Shown here: positions 44,219 through 52,555 of the stretch, piece after piece
How the letters are laid out: each line of letters begins with the position of its first letter
How positions within the stretch are numbered: position 1 is the stretch's first letter
Assembly (NCBI RefSeq): GCF_011420305.2
Contig: NZ_CP061769.1
Location: 3,769,001-3,833,000 of the forward strand
Length of the DNA stretch: 64,000 nt
Source of the DNA: Nocardioides ochotonae
GTDB lineage: Bacteria; Actinomycetota; Actinomycetes; Propionibacteriales; Nocardioidaceae
Direction of reading: 5' to 3'
Position numbers and translations under genes: made by a program
Notes under the pieces: generated by a model
What the model was told of the DNA's origin: nothing
What the model saw: only the letters and a program-made list of their open reading frames with translations
The model's database searches: none

Positions 44219-45460
44219 TCAATCTCTAATATCTGGACGGTCTGCCACTGCATCACTGTTGGTCGACCCCAGAAGGGGCGATGACGGACGTGTGACAGTC
44301 GTGACTAGTTCTCTCATCTCGGCCCCACGGGCGACCCACGACCTCACGCGAGCATGAGCAAGGCGCGCCTCGACAGTTTCGTCCGTTGGCAGATCGTTGA
44401 CGACCTGTTGCACTCGAGGTACGAATTCGTCTGCGCCGACGGCGTCGACCATTCCTTCGACAGCTCGAACTGACGGGACGCCCATCGAAACAACCCGCAG
44501 TCCAGATGCGAGATACTCGTACGTCTTTAAGGGGCTGACGCCGGCCGTGTATTTGTTCGCGCGGTAAGGTATCAACCCCACAGTAAAGGTGCTCTGGAGT
44601 TCAGCCAAGGCCGCCAGATCCAGCAACCCGTGATAGGTGGCACCTCGTTCGACTAAACGTTCCATCGCGCCGACCGCCGACCCACCGCCCTCAGCGATCG
44701 GTCCGGCGAGGTGCAAATCGATGCCAACAGCCAGCAGATCCTCCAATGCCGCGAAGTCGACCTTCGCCGCCGTCATATTCCCGGCAAAGATCACCCGCGG
44801 ACGCCGAGGGTTCGCAGAATGCGACGCGAAGGTCTCGACGTCAGCCACATTTGGCCAGTAACTGAGATTCTCAAACCCTTGGCGCTTCAGGTGCTCCATT
44901 ACCGCCGGACTCGAGCCGGCCGCGTGAATGTTGATCCCCGCCGCAAGGGACGCCTCGGCATTGTCGATCACCGTCGAATCGATTCCCTCAACTTCGCGAA
45001 GCAGGTCTACACAGTGATAGATAGTCGACGCAGCATGCGCGGAAAGGCCATAATCAACAGGCGTGTAAAGCCATAGGACCTTCGGGGCAGGGCCGCCGCC
45101 CCTGATCCAACGACGCAATTGAAAGCGCAGGATCAGGCGATTGATCTTTGCGACGTAGCCTGAGTGACGCGGAAATACCCACGGCGTCAGCACCCTGACA
45201 CTAGACGGGACGTCGCGGCGAGGCGGACTCGACGCCGGTATCGCCGATCGAATCAAGCGCCTCGCGACCCGCTTAACGTCGCGCATTCTTAGTTCGGGTC
45301 GTCGGAGGCCCATCGACTGGACATAAGTGACGGCGTGCTCTGCCGCCAACTCTCGGACCGCATAATGCTGGTTCGTTGCGATTGGCTGCTGCCAATCCGC
45401 CGTCCCCAACACCAAGATATCGCATCGGGCATTATCTGAGTTCACGCAGAAAGGCTCCAT
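44219..45460 (-). CDS. Glycosyltransferase (GT-B, TuaH/GT1-like)
   Basis: About 413 residues. DILVLGTADWQQPIATNQHYAVRELAAEHAVTYVQSMGLRRPE and LWLYTPVDYGLSAHAASTIYHCVDLLREVEGID at the N-terminal half, and PRVIFAGNMTAAKVDFAAL, TVGLIPYRANKYTAGVSPLKTYEYLASGLRVVSMG in the donor half, match GT-B enzymes of teichuronic acid or EPS pathways. GTG 45445 is an alternative start. First gene of the minus-strand EPS operon. The 300 bases upstream carry no clear gene. Confidence 0.85.
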   Translation of the reverse strand: MEPFCVNSDNARCDILVLGTADWQQPIATNQHYAVRELAAEHAVTYVQSMGLRRPELRMRDVKRVARRLIRSAIPASSPPRRDVPSSVRVLTPWVFPRHSGYVAKINRLILRFQLRRWIRGGGPAPKVLWLYTPVDYGLSAHAASTIYHCVDLLREVEGIDSTVIDNAEASLAAGINIHAAGSSPAVMEHLKRQGFENLSYWPNVADVETFASHSANPRRPRVIFAGNMTAAKVDFAALEDLLAVGIDLHLAGPIAEGGGSAVGAMERLVERGATYHGLLDLAALAELQSTFTVGLIPYRANKYTAGVSPLKTYEYLASGLRVVSMGVPSVRAVEGMVDAVGADEFVPRVQQVVNDLPTDETVEARLAHARVRSWVARGAEMRELVTTVTRPSSPLLGSTNSDAVADRPDIRD

Positions 45461-45720
45461 TCCGTTTTTGATCGCAGACGACTGGGCCTTGCAGAAACAG
45501 TCCGACTAACGAGCGAAGTGTCAACACGCACGTGGGACGCGCGGTGGCGCTGCATATGATGCCATAACGCGCGTTGACTCGCCTCGACGTCGGATGGATC
45601 CACTTCTCCTCGGTCGACGCCGGCAGCAAATCCGACCATTGGCCGCGTCGCCGAACTGGACCCACCTGCTTCCCGCGGGTTTTGAGGTCTCCCATGGTTG
45701 CAGTCGGGGAACCTGGCCGG
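45461..45720. other. Intergenic region upstream of the EPS operon
   Basis: About 260 bases with no supported gene. A minus-strand frame of 111 codons ending at 45432 overlaps the first GT start and lacks coding bias, so I do not call it. A promoter for the EPS operon is expected here but no clear box stands out. Confidence 0.4.
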
Positions 45721-45766
45721 TGCGGCGTGCGGGCACCATGGAACTCCGATAGCGCCGCACGCCGCA
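45721..45766 (-). terminator. Terminator of the sseA-sseC operon
   Basis: Perfect 12-base arms (45721-45732 and 45755-45766) with a 22-base loop, 5 bases after the DUF1416 stop on the minus strand. It separates the conserved sulfur block from the EPS island. Confidence 0.7.
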
Positions 45767-45771
45767 ATAAC

Positions 45772-46068
45772 TCAGACCGAGATCTGCGCCTCTACGATCG
45801 CCCCAGTCTGTGCCATGACCGTGCGGTTTACCGGCTCGGCCTTCGGTGCCAGGGTCCGCAGCGTCCATTCCCCGTCGTGCGCGAAGAACCGGAAGTGCCC
45901 GGTCGCCGAGGTGGGGACCTCGGCGGTGAACTCGCCGGTGGCGTCGAGCAGGCGCACGTACGCGTTGCCGACGGGCTCGCCGTCACGCAGCACCTGGCCC
46001 TGGATGATGGCTTCCTTGGCGACGTTCACGCCGTCGAGCGACAGGCCGCCCGCAGTTGCACCGCACAT
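45772..46068 (-). CDS. sseC: DUF1416 protein (SseC-like)
   Basis: 98 residues from ATG 46066-46068, two bases after the sulfurtransferase stop. MCGATAGGLSLDGVNVAKEAIIQGQVLRDGEPVGNAYVRLLDATGEFTAEVPTSATGHFRFFA is a small transthyretin-like beta domain typical of DUF1416, encoded next to thiosulfate sulfurtransferases in actinobacteria (sseC with cysA2). Exact role unknown; association with sulfur transfer is by neighbourhood. Confidence 0.9.
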   Translation of the reverse strand: MCGATAGGLSLDGVNVAKEAIIQGQVLRDGEPVGNAYVRLLDATGEFTAEVPTSATGHFRFFAHDGEWTLRTLAPKAEPVNRTVMAQTGAIVEAQISV

Positions 46069-46070
46069 GC

Positions 46071-46919
46071 TCAGGCCTCCCCGGGCTCGTCGCCGAGGAC
46101 GACCGGCACGCCGACGAGGGAGCCGTACTCGGTCCACGAGCCGTCGTAGTTCTTCACGTTCTTCTTGCCCAGCAGCTCCTGGAGGACGAACCAGGTCAGC
46201 GAGGAGCGCTCGCCGATGCGGCACAGCGCGATGGTGTCCTTGCCCTCGTCGAAGCCGACCTCGTTGTAGAGCGCGGCGAGCTGCTCGTCGGACTTGAAGG
46301 TGCCGTCGTCGTTGCAGTTCTTGCTCCACGGCACGTTGACCGAGGTGGGGATGTGGCCGGCGCGCTGGGCCTGCTCCTGCGGGAGGTGGGCGGGGGCCAT
46401 GAGGCGGCCGGCGTACTCGTCGGGGCTGCGCACGTCGACCAGGTTCTGGGTGCCGATCGCGGCGACGACCTCGTCACGGAAGGCGCGGATCGAGTGGTCC
46501 TGCTCGGTGGCGACGTAGGTGGTCTTCTCGCGGGTGGGGACCTCGGAGACCAGCTCGCGGGAGTCGAGCTCCCACTTCTTGCGGCCGCCGTCCATGAGCT
46601 TGACGTCGTTGTGGCCGTAGAGGGTGAAGTACCAGTAGGCGTAGGCCGCGAACCAGTTGTTGTTGCCGCCGTAGAGCACGACGGTGTCGTCGTTGGAGAC
46701 GCCGCGCTCGGAGAGCAGCGCCTCGAACTGCTCCTTGTTGACGAAGTCGCGACGGACCTGGTCCTGGAGGTCCGTGGTCCAGTCGAGCTTGATCGCGCCA
46801 CGGATGTGGCTGCGGTCGTAGGACGCGGTGTCCTCGTCGACCTCGATGACGACGACCTTCGGGTCGTCGAGGTGGTCCTCCACCCACTGGACGGAGACGA
46901 GGGCGTTCTCGCGGCTCAT
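46071..46919 (-). CDS. sseA: Thiosulfate/3-mercaptopyruvate sulfurtransferase
   Basis: 282 residues. Two rhodanese domains: the N-terminal one has VVVIEVDEDTASYDRSHIRGAIKLDW and VVLYGGNNNWFAAYAYWYF (inactive), and the C-terminal one holds VDVRSPDEYAGRL and the catalytic loop CRIGERS (Cys about 240). Matches the mycobacterial CysA2/CysA3 thiosulfate sulfurtransferases in loop sequence. It moves sulfane sulfur, likely to cyanide-like acceptors or the DUF1416 partner. In one operon with DUF4395 and sseC behind a candidate leader peptide. Confidence 0.93.
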   Translation of the reverse strand: MSRENALVSVQWVEDHLDDPKVVVIEVDEDTASYDRSHIRGAIKLDWTTDLQDQVRRDFVNKEQFEALLSERGVSNDDTVVLYGGNNNWFAAYAYWYFTLYGHNDVKLMDGGRKKWELDSRELVSEVPTREKTTYVATEQDHSIRAFRDEVVAAIGTQNLVDVRSPDEYAGRLMAPAHLPQEQAQRAGHIPTSVNVPWSKNCNDDGTFKSDEQLAALYNEVGFDEGKDTIALCRIGERSSLTWFVLQELLGKKNVKNYDGSWTEYGSLVGVPVVLGDEPGEA

Positions 46920-46973
46920 GTATCTACCTTTCTATTGCGTCAGGCGACGCGGGGTCTGGGTGTAGCAGTGACG

Positions 46974-47438
46974 TCAGGACGGACGAGGCGCCAGGCGGCG
47001 GAGCAGCAGGTAGAGCTCGCAGCCCAGGCAGAACCGGAAGAGCGCATTGAGCAGCGCGGCGACCAGCGCGAAGCCGGTGGCCACCTGGCCGAGCAGCTCG
47101 GCGCCGGCGAGGAACCCGACCAGGGCGACCAGCGCGAACCCGAGACCGACGGCCTGAGCGAAGCGCGGCGGGCGGGCGTCCTCGAGGTCGCTGGGCGGGG
47201 CCAGGCGGGGGCGCACCCAGGTGCGGAAGGCCCAGGCGGTGGGCGTGTGCTGGACGCCGCGCAGGGCGCCGAGCGCGAAGAGCGCCGCCTGGACGGCGAC
47301 CAGCACGGTCGCCACGCCGGTGGGCGCCACGAGCACCACGAGGAGCAGCAGTGCGGTCACTGCGGCACTGAACTGCGGGCCGCGCGGGTCGAGGCGCGTC
47401 TCGGCCACCCGCGTGGGGGTGGAGGCAGTCGTGGACAT
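46974..47438 (-). CDS. DUF4395 membrane protein
   Basis: 154 residues from ATG 47436-47438, with CAGGAG 7 bases upstream. Four membrane segments and the conserved Cys pair near the C-terminus (FRFCLGCELYLLLRR) match DUF4395. The Cys pair and the link to rhodanese and thioredoxin genes suggest a redox or sulfur-transport part, but the role is unproven. Placed between sseA and the leader peptide/thioredoxin. Confidence 0.88.
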   Translation of the reverse strand: MSTTASTPTRVAETRLDPRGPQFSAAVTALLLLVVLVAPTGVATVLVAVQAALFALGALRGVQHTPTAWAFRTWVRPRLAPPSDLEDARPPRFAQAVGLGFALVALVGFLAGAELLGQVATGFALVAALLNALFRFCLGCELYLLLRRLAPRPS

Positions 47439-47553
47439 GTCGATCTCCTGCGTGAAGGGGTGACGCGCGGGCCTTCGTCTCGGCACGCCGCGTGGAACGC
47501 CTTCGTCGAAGATTAGTGCAGAAAACTGATCGACTAAAGGAGACCGGGTGCCT

Positions 47554-47631
47554 TCAGGAGAGTCGACACAGGGACGAGCGCACGCGGCAGTGGTCCACTG
47601 CGCGCCGCTTGGTCAACCAGGTCGAGGACAT
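47554..47631 (-). CDS. Candidate 25-residue leader peptide upstream of the DUF4395-sseA-sseC operon
   Basis: ATG 47629-47631 to TGA 47554-47556 encodes MSSTWLTKRRAVDHCRVRSS plus LCRLS. The RRAVDxCRVxSxLC pattern matches the actinobacterial putative leader peptide class placed before sulfur metabolism genes. It lies 115 bases upstream of the DUF4395 start with a strongly structured interval. Translation could sense cysteine supply through its two Cys codons. Too short for standard gene finders; assignment rests on the motif and position. Confidence 0.75.
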   Translation of the reverse strand: MSSTWLTKRRAVDHCRVRSSLCRLS

Positions 47632-47708
47632 GGCACCACCGTAGGGAGTCGCCGCCACCGACCGCACCTCGGTCTCGGATAGTGGACTACAGGACCACGA
47701 TGTGGACA

Positions 47709-48194
47709 TCAGTCGTCGGCCAGTCGTCCCAAGGCGGCGACGACCTGCTCCTTGCGCGGCGCACCGGCCGCGCGCGACACCTCGCGGCCGCTCGCATCGA
47801 GCACCAGCGTCGTGGGCGTGCGCAGGATGCCGAGTTCGCGGGTCAGCGCCAGGTGGTGCTCGGCGTCCACCTCGACGTGCCGCACGCCCGGGACGATCTC
47901 GGCCACCTCACCCAGCACCCGCTTGGTGACCCGGCACGGCGCACAGAACGCGGTGGAGAACTGCACGAGCGTCGCCCGCTCCCCCAGCCGCTCGGCGGGC
48001 AGCGCGGTTGCCACCGCGTCCCAGGCCCGTGGCGCCTCGGGGACAGCTGCCGTCTCGGCGCCCGGGGCCCCTGACACCGTCTTCTCGTCCGTGCGGGTCG
48101 CACCGCGGAAGCGCCCGTCGGTGCGGGCGCGGTAGCCGCCGAAGGCGAGGGCGAGCACGAGCGCGCCGAGGGCGATCCAGATGCCGGGGGTCAC
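47709..48194 (-). CDS. Membrane-anchored thioredoxin (ThiX-like)
   Basis: 161 residues from GTG 48192-48194. One N-terminal membrane anchor (TPGIWIALGALVLALAFGG) and a thioredoxin fold with the CxxC active site in VQFSTAFCAPCRVTKRVL and the cis-Pro in RTPTTLVLDASG. Mycobacterial thiX sits beside cysA2-sseC2 in the same arrangement, as I recall it. Likely reduces a membrane or extracytoplasmic partner such as the sulfurtransferase or DUF4395. Confidence 0.88.
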   Translation of the reverse strand: MTPGIWIALGALVLALAFGGYRARTDGRFRGATRTDEKTVSGAPGAETAAVPEAPRAWDAVATALPAERLGERATLVQFSTAFCAPCRVTKRVLGEVAEIVPGVRHVEVDAEHHLALTRELGILRTPTTLVLDASGREVSRAAGAPRKEQVVAALGRLADD

Positions 48195-48254
48195 GGTGGT
48201 CCCAACCCCCGCGCGGGCCCGCCCATTCCGTGCCGTGCGCCCTACGATGACCGG

Positions 48255-48458
48255 GTGCTGCGGATGACCCTCGCCCTCGTCGCCGCGCTCTGCCTCACAG
48301 CACTCGCCATGCTGCTCATCGCCGGTCACGGACCGTGGTCGGGCCGGCCCCTCATCCCGCTCAGCCACGGGCACGGAATCAACGTCGGTGACCTTCCCGT
48401 CTTCGCGTTCTGGGGCCTCGGGGTTGCGGCCTGCCTCGCGCTCGGCCGGCCCCGCTGA
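48255..48458 (+). CDS. Small membrane protein
   Basis: 67 residues from GTG 48255. Two hydrophobic stretches (LALVAALCLTALAMLLIAGHG and FAFWGLGVAACLALG) with an HGHG loop between them. TACGAT at 48243-48248 lies 6 bases before the GTG, suggesting a leaderless message. Divergent from the thioredoxin gene. No family recognised; the leaderless promoter and clean hydrophobicity support a real gene. Confidence 0.5.
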   Translation: MLRMTLALVAALCLTALAMLLIAGHGPWSGRPLIPLSHGHGINVGDLPVFAFWGLGVAACLALGRPR

Positions 48459-48480
48459 CGCGCCGCGGCGAGAACGCCGA

Positions 48481-48514
48481 CGAGGGCGAGGGACCTGACG
48501 ATCCCCCGCCCTCG
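48481..48514. terminator. Bidirectional terminator
   Basis: Arms 48481-48493 and 48502-48514 pair at 12 of 13 positions (one mismatch) around an 8-base loop, between the convergent small membrane protein and the secreted hydrolase. Confidence 0.65.
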
Positions 48515-48560
48515 CGGGTGTCTCTCCCGGGGCTCCTCGCCCCGCTGGGTCAGCCTGCGC

Positions 48561-51500
48561 TCAGCGCAGCGTGACCGTGGCGGCCGGAGCCTTGCTGCCG
48601 GCGTAGCTGCCGCCACCCAGGTGGGACGCGACGACGGTCAGCTTCTTGCCCTTGCGGGGCGCGGTGAGGGTGAAGGTGACCGCACCCTTCGGGCCGACCT
48701 GGGCCGTGCGGGTCGTCGTCAGCGCGCCGGTGACCTTGATCCGGACCTTTCCGGTGATCGCGGTGTCGGCGACGGCGCCGCCGACGCGCACCCGCACCGC
48801 GAGCGCCTTGCCCTTGCGGACGCTCTTGTTCACCGTGACCGAGGTGCTGGTCGCCTTCTTGGTGACGCGGTACGACGCAATCGCCTCGTCGGCCGCTGCC
48901 TCGTCGGTGCCGAGGTAGCGCGCGGTGATCGTGTGCCGACCGGCCGGCAGTGCGGCCGGCAGGCGGTGCGTGGCCATGCCGGAGACGTCGACCGGCACGA
49001 TGACCGTGGTGTCGCCGTAGCCGAACTCGACCTCACCGGAGGTCTCGCCGACGCGGGCGGTGACGGTGCCGGCGGTGCCGAACACGTTGCTCGCGGTGTC
49101 GAGCTCGACCGCGATCGTCGAGGCGCGCTTGGCGAGCACGAGCTCGCCCGTGGCGGTGCGGCCGGTGCCCGCGCCGGTGGCGGTGACCGGGACCGAGCGC
49201 CGGGTGTGGTCCGCGGGCAGCGCGACGCTGGCCGTGGCGGTGCCGGTGGCGGCGGCGACCACGGTCACCGGCTCCAGGCCGGGGGCGGCGAAGGTGACGG
49301 CCTCGCCCGCCCGGAAGCCGCCGGCCGACAGTTCGACGTCGGTGCCCGCGGTGACGGCCTCGGGCGTGGTGACGGTTCCGCCCGCCACGACCGCGGCCCG
49401 CTCGGAGCAGACGTCGCCGGGAGTGCCGTAGGCCGGGAGCTCGGTGGCGTCCCCGGTGACCCCGTCGTCCTCACGGATGGTGGTGAAGACGATCGCGTCG
49501 TGGCCCATCACCGCGTTGGCCGTGTTGATGACGCTGGCGACCACGGAGGTGCCGTTGGTGCTGCTCGCGGTGGTGTCGCCGGGCAGCGGCGCGGTGACGA
49601 CCTGGCAGGTCTCGCCGGGGGCGAAGGTGACCTTCTCCATCGCCGCGGCGGCGCGGCTGGTGGCCGAGCCGAGCAGCGAGACGTAGCCGGTGACCGGGAC
49701 CGACGCCGGGGCGTCGAGGTGCACGGCGAGGTCGTAGGTGCCGGGGGCGTCGCCCTCGTCCACGCCGGGGGCGAAGACGCTGACCACCGGCTCGCGCTTC
49801 ACCGTGGGCGTGCCCACGGCGGAGCTCTCGAAGGCCAGGTCGGAGAGGTACGCCGCACCCGTCTCGGCGCCGGGAGCGGCGGCGAAACGGACCTCGCGCA
49901 GGTTGGCGACGTCGAGTCCGGCGGCCGCGAGGTCGGCGGTGGCGACGTTGACCTGCTGGAGCACGATCTTCTTCAACGTCGTGGCGGCCGCACTGCTGCT
50001 GGAGGTCGGCATCCGCACCAGGGCGTAGGGGCTGAGCTCGGAGACCGGGGCACTGAAGGTCTTGCCCGCGCCGTCGACGACGGAGAGCACCAGATCGGTG
50101 GAGGTCTCGACGGTCTCGTCGGCGGCGAGCTTGACCGAGAGGCGGTCGAAGTCACGGGCGTCGCGGCGCGCGACCGGGACGCTGACGCGCAGCTCCCCGT
50201 CGGCGCCGGTCCAGGTGAAGCGGGTCACCGGGGTCGCCGGCACGTTGCCGCCGTTGGTGGCCGGGGTCCAGTGCGGAAGCTGGCTGGAGGCCAGCTCGGT
50301 GCTGCACGCGGCCAGCGACTGCACCGTGGTGCGGGCGCCCATGCTGGCGCACGGCGCGGCGGTGGCTCCGCCGAGCGGGCGGACCAGCGAGGAGGCCTTC
50401 TCGAAGGAGGTGATCGTCGAGCGCGCCGAGGAGGGCGCGGTGGCGACGGTGCGCACGTCGGCGCCGTCGAGCGAGGCCGGGACCGTGCCGGATCCGTCGA
50501 ACAGCGGCAGGAAGCGCTCCTCGCCACCCAGGGTCGCGCGGAACCAGGCGGTCATGTAGGCGTTGCCGAGCTCGTACTGCTCGGACGGCGAGAGGCGGAT
50601 CGAGGTGTCAGCCGTGCTGGGTGCGGTGCCGCAGACCGGCTCGGTCGCCCGCGCGCTGGTCGGGTTGGTCCCGCTCCAGTCGTCGCTGACGCTGTACTTG
50701 TACTCGCCCGGGGTCCACGCGGTGTTGAAGAAGTTGTGGTTGGCGCCCATCACCCAGGTGCCCGAGCGCAGCACGTCGTCACCGAAGGCGTAGCGCGAGT
50801 CGTCGAGCATGTGCTGGCCCTGCTGGTTGGAGACGTCACCGTCGCAGTAGGGCAGCACGACGTTCATCGGCACGTTCGGCACCGTCATCCGGCCGAAGTC
50901 GACCGGGGCGAGCGGCAGGATCGACTCGATCGCCCACGGCTTGTCCAGGCCCTGGTTGAGGGTGGCGGCCGCGGTGACGCCCTCGCCGCCGCGGGAGTGG
51001 CCCATCATGCCGATGGTGCTGAGGTCGAAGCGGCTGACGAGGTCGGCGGCGGTGACCGGGTCGAGGTCGGGGGCGCCGTTGACGAAGCCCTCGCGGCGCA
51101 GCTCATACGAGCGCGCGCCCTCGACGAGCGCCTCGTCGAGGGTGAGGGTGCGATCGGTCCATGCGTCATGGAAGGCGACCTTCTCGCCGGCGTTGGCCTT
51201 GCGGAGCATCTCCAGGGTGTCGAGGAGCAGCTGGCCGCGGGCGACCGCACCACGGTCAGCGGCGAGCTGGTTGTCGTTGGAGTTGATCGCGTTGGCCGAG
51301 ATCGAGACCACCGCGTAGCCGTGGCTGGCCAGCGCCTGCGCGGTGCCGTCGTAGCCGGCGTAGCTGGGGATCGACATCCGCAGCTCGTTGTCCGGGGAGG
51401 TGGCGCACGGCCAGCGGTTGCTGTGCGTGGGGCCGGTGCCGTAGCAGGAGGTGTGCCGGCCGTGCAGGAGGAGCACGGTCGGGCGCGGGCCGCCGGTGGT

Positions 51501-52037
51501 GGGCAGGTAGACCTTGCCCTCGAGCTCGCCGCGGACGCCGCCGATGGCGGCCAGGTCGATCGCCTGGTCGCCGAACTTGTAGATCGACTCGGTCCAGGCG
51601 TGGTCGCCGTGGGCGGCCGGGTCGGCGGAGATCTCCGACGGGGCCGGCGCGTCGGGCACCTCGACCGCGCGGTCGGGGGCGGTGGCGCCGGGGACCGACT
51701 CGCTCGCCCAGCCGGCCTCGGCGCTCTCGGCGTCGGCGACCGCCGGGTCGGCGGTGAACGCGGTCAGCGACAGCCCGTCGGCGGACTCGACGGCGGCGCC
51801 GACCGGCGCGCCGTCGACCACGATCGTCGGGGCGTCGGAGCGCATCGGCAGCGGCTCGTCGAGCTCGACGGTGACCAGGTAGCCGCCGGGCGCGGGGACG
51901 ACGTTCCAGTCGGACCCGGAGGCGAGGACGGGCTCGGCCGCGGAGGCGGCCGGGGCCAGAGCCATGCCGGCCAGGGAGCCAGCGAGCAGCGCGACGGACA
52001 GGCCGGCTGCTGCGCGTCGGCGCAGGTAGTTGTGCAA
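48561..52037 (-). CDS. Large secreted alpha/beta hydrolase with C-terminal Ig-like domains
   Basis: About 1158 residues. I prefer the TTG at 52035-52037 (GAGGAG 6 bases upstream) over a GTG at 52064; either way there is a Sec signal peptide (AAAGLSVALLAGSLAGMA, cleavage near SAA-EPV). The catalytic half shows VLLLHGRHTSCYG and the nucleophile elbow GMMGHSRGGEG, with a later MGANHNFFNTAW His candidate. The second half contains several beta-rich Ig-like repeats (VTAGTDVELSAGGFRAGEAV; SGEVEFGYGDTTV; SYRVTKKATSTSV) ending in a basic segment. Likely an extracellular lipase/esterase or poly-ester hydrolase tethered by cell-surface binding repeats. Substrate unknown. Confidence 0.85.
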   Translation of the reverse strand: MHNYLRRRAAAGLSVALLAGSLAGMALAPAASAAEPVLASGSDWNVVPAPGGYLVTVELDEPLPMRSDAPTIVVDGAPVGAAVESADGLSLTAFTADPAVADAESAEAGWASESVPGATAPDRAVEVPDAPAPSEISADPAAHGDHAWTESIYKFGDQAIDLAAIGGVRGELEGKVYLPTTGGPRPTVLLLHGRHTSCYGTGPTHSNRWPCATSPDNELRMSIPSYAGYDGTAQALASHGYAVVSISANAINSNDNQLAADRGAVARGQLLLDTLEMLRKANAGEKVAFHDAWTDRTLTLDEALVEGARSYELRREGFVNGAPDLDPVTAADLVSRFDLSTIGMMGHSRGGEGVTAAATLNQGLDKPWAIESILPLAPVDFGRMTVPNVPMNVVLPYCDGDVSNQQGQHMLDDSRYAFGDDVLRSGTWVMGANHNFFNTAWTPGEYKYSVSDDWSGTNPTSARATEPVCGTAPSTADTSIRLSPSEQYELGNAYMTAWFRATLGGEERFLPLFDGSGTVPASLDGADVRTVATAPSSARSTITSFEKASSLVRPLGGATAAPCASMGARTTVQSLAACSTELASSQLPHWTPATNGGNVPATPVTRFTWTGADGELRVSVPVARRDARDFDRLSVKLAADETVETSTDLVLSVVDGAGKTFSAPVSELSPYALVRMPTSSSSAAATTLKKIVLQQVNVATADLAAAGLDVANLREVRFAAAPGAETGAAYLSDLAFESSAVGTPTVKREPVVSVFAPGVDEGDAPGTYDLAVHLDAPASVPVTGYVSLLGSATSRAAAAMEKVTFAPGETCQVVTAPLPGDTTASSTNGTSVVASVINTANAVMGHDAIVFTTIREDDGVTGDATELPAYGTPGDVCSERAAVVAGGTVTTPEAVTAGTDVELSAGGFRAGEAVTFAAPGLEPVTVVAAATGTATASVALPADHTRRSVPVTATGAGTGRTATGELVLAKRASTIAVELDTASNVFGTAGTVTARVGETSGEVEFGYGDTTVIVPVDVSGMATHRLPAALPAGRHTITARYLGTDEAAADEAIASYRVTKKATSTSVTVNKSVRKGKALAVRVRVGGAVADTAITGKVRIKVTGALTTTRTAQVGPKGAVTFTLTAPRKGKKLTVVASHLGGGSYAGSKAPAATVTLR

Positions 52038-52151
52038 GGGGCACTCCTCGAGGACTGCCTCCACCGGTCGCCCGAACGGCGGCGGAGGGATGCGGGAGAC
52101 CGCACCGTAGGAACGCCGACGTCCTGCAATGTTGTGGTCCTGTTACGCCGC

Positions 52152-52180
52152 GGTGACGCGGCTACGAGACGCGCGTCACC
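52152..52180 (-). terminator. Hairpin at the 3' end of the moaD-like gene
   Basis: GGTGACGCG (52152-52160) pairs with 52172-52180 around an 11-base loop and overlaps the MoaD stop codon (52176-52178). It separates moaD from the secreted hydrolase gene. Confidence 0.5.
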
Positions 52181-52451
52181 CGCCCGCGAACGGCGGCAGG
52201 AACTCCACCGAGGTGCCGGGCGCGACCATCACCTCGTCGGGGTCGCGGCTGCCGACCGGCTGCTCGCCGAGCAGCACCGAGCACGCGGCGATCACGTCGC
52301 GCAGCCGGCTGTCGCCGTGCCGGGCGAGCACCTCGCTCACCAGATCGCCCAAGCGGACCGGGCCCTCGACACGGACCTCCTCCTCCGCCACGCCGGCGGC
52401 GGCACGGGCCGCCGCCCAGTAGCGAATCCTGATGACCTGCGTCTCATTCAC
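52176..52451 (-). CDS. MoaD/ThiS family sulfur carrier
   Basis: 91 residues from GTG 52449-52451. The ubiquitin-like fold ends in the characteristic diglycine (EFLPPFAGG), which is adenylated and thiocarboxylated in molybdopterin or thiamin biosynthesis. [43 protein letters not shown] is typical of MoaD. No moaE or thiamin genes are adjacent; placement beside sulfur-transfer genes could mean a general sulfur carrier. Divergent from glnR. Confidence 0.88.
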   Translation of the reverse strand: MNETQVIRIRYWAAARAAAGVAEEEVRVEGPVRLGDLVSEVLARHGDSRLRDVIAACSVLLGEQPVGSRDPDEVMVAPGTSVEFLPPFAGG

Positions 52452-52555
52452 GACCGGGGACCTTCACCATGACGGGGACGTTACCTAAACTCCCCAGTTA
52501 CAGGCCGGAGCCCAGCGTTGCGTTTCGGTCCCCGCCCCTTCGGGAGGAGACCACT

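Noticed and set aside
45432..45767. A 111-codon minus frame upstream of the EPS operon
   Set aside because: It overlaps the first glycosyltransferase start and shows no codon bias or motif.
48621..52472. A 1283-codon plus-strand frame opposite the secreted hydrolase
   Set aside because: Antisense shadow with biased composition (Gly/Arg/Asp) and no domain; the minus strand encodes a signal peptide and hydrolase motifs.
52480..52501. GTTAC tandem pair as a GlnR autoregulatory box
   Set aside because: Spacing (17 bases start to start) does not match the GlnR consensus of GTNAC-N6-GNAAC, so I only note it.
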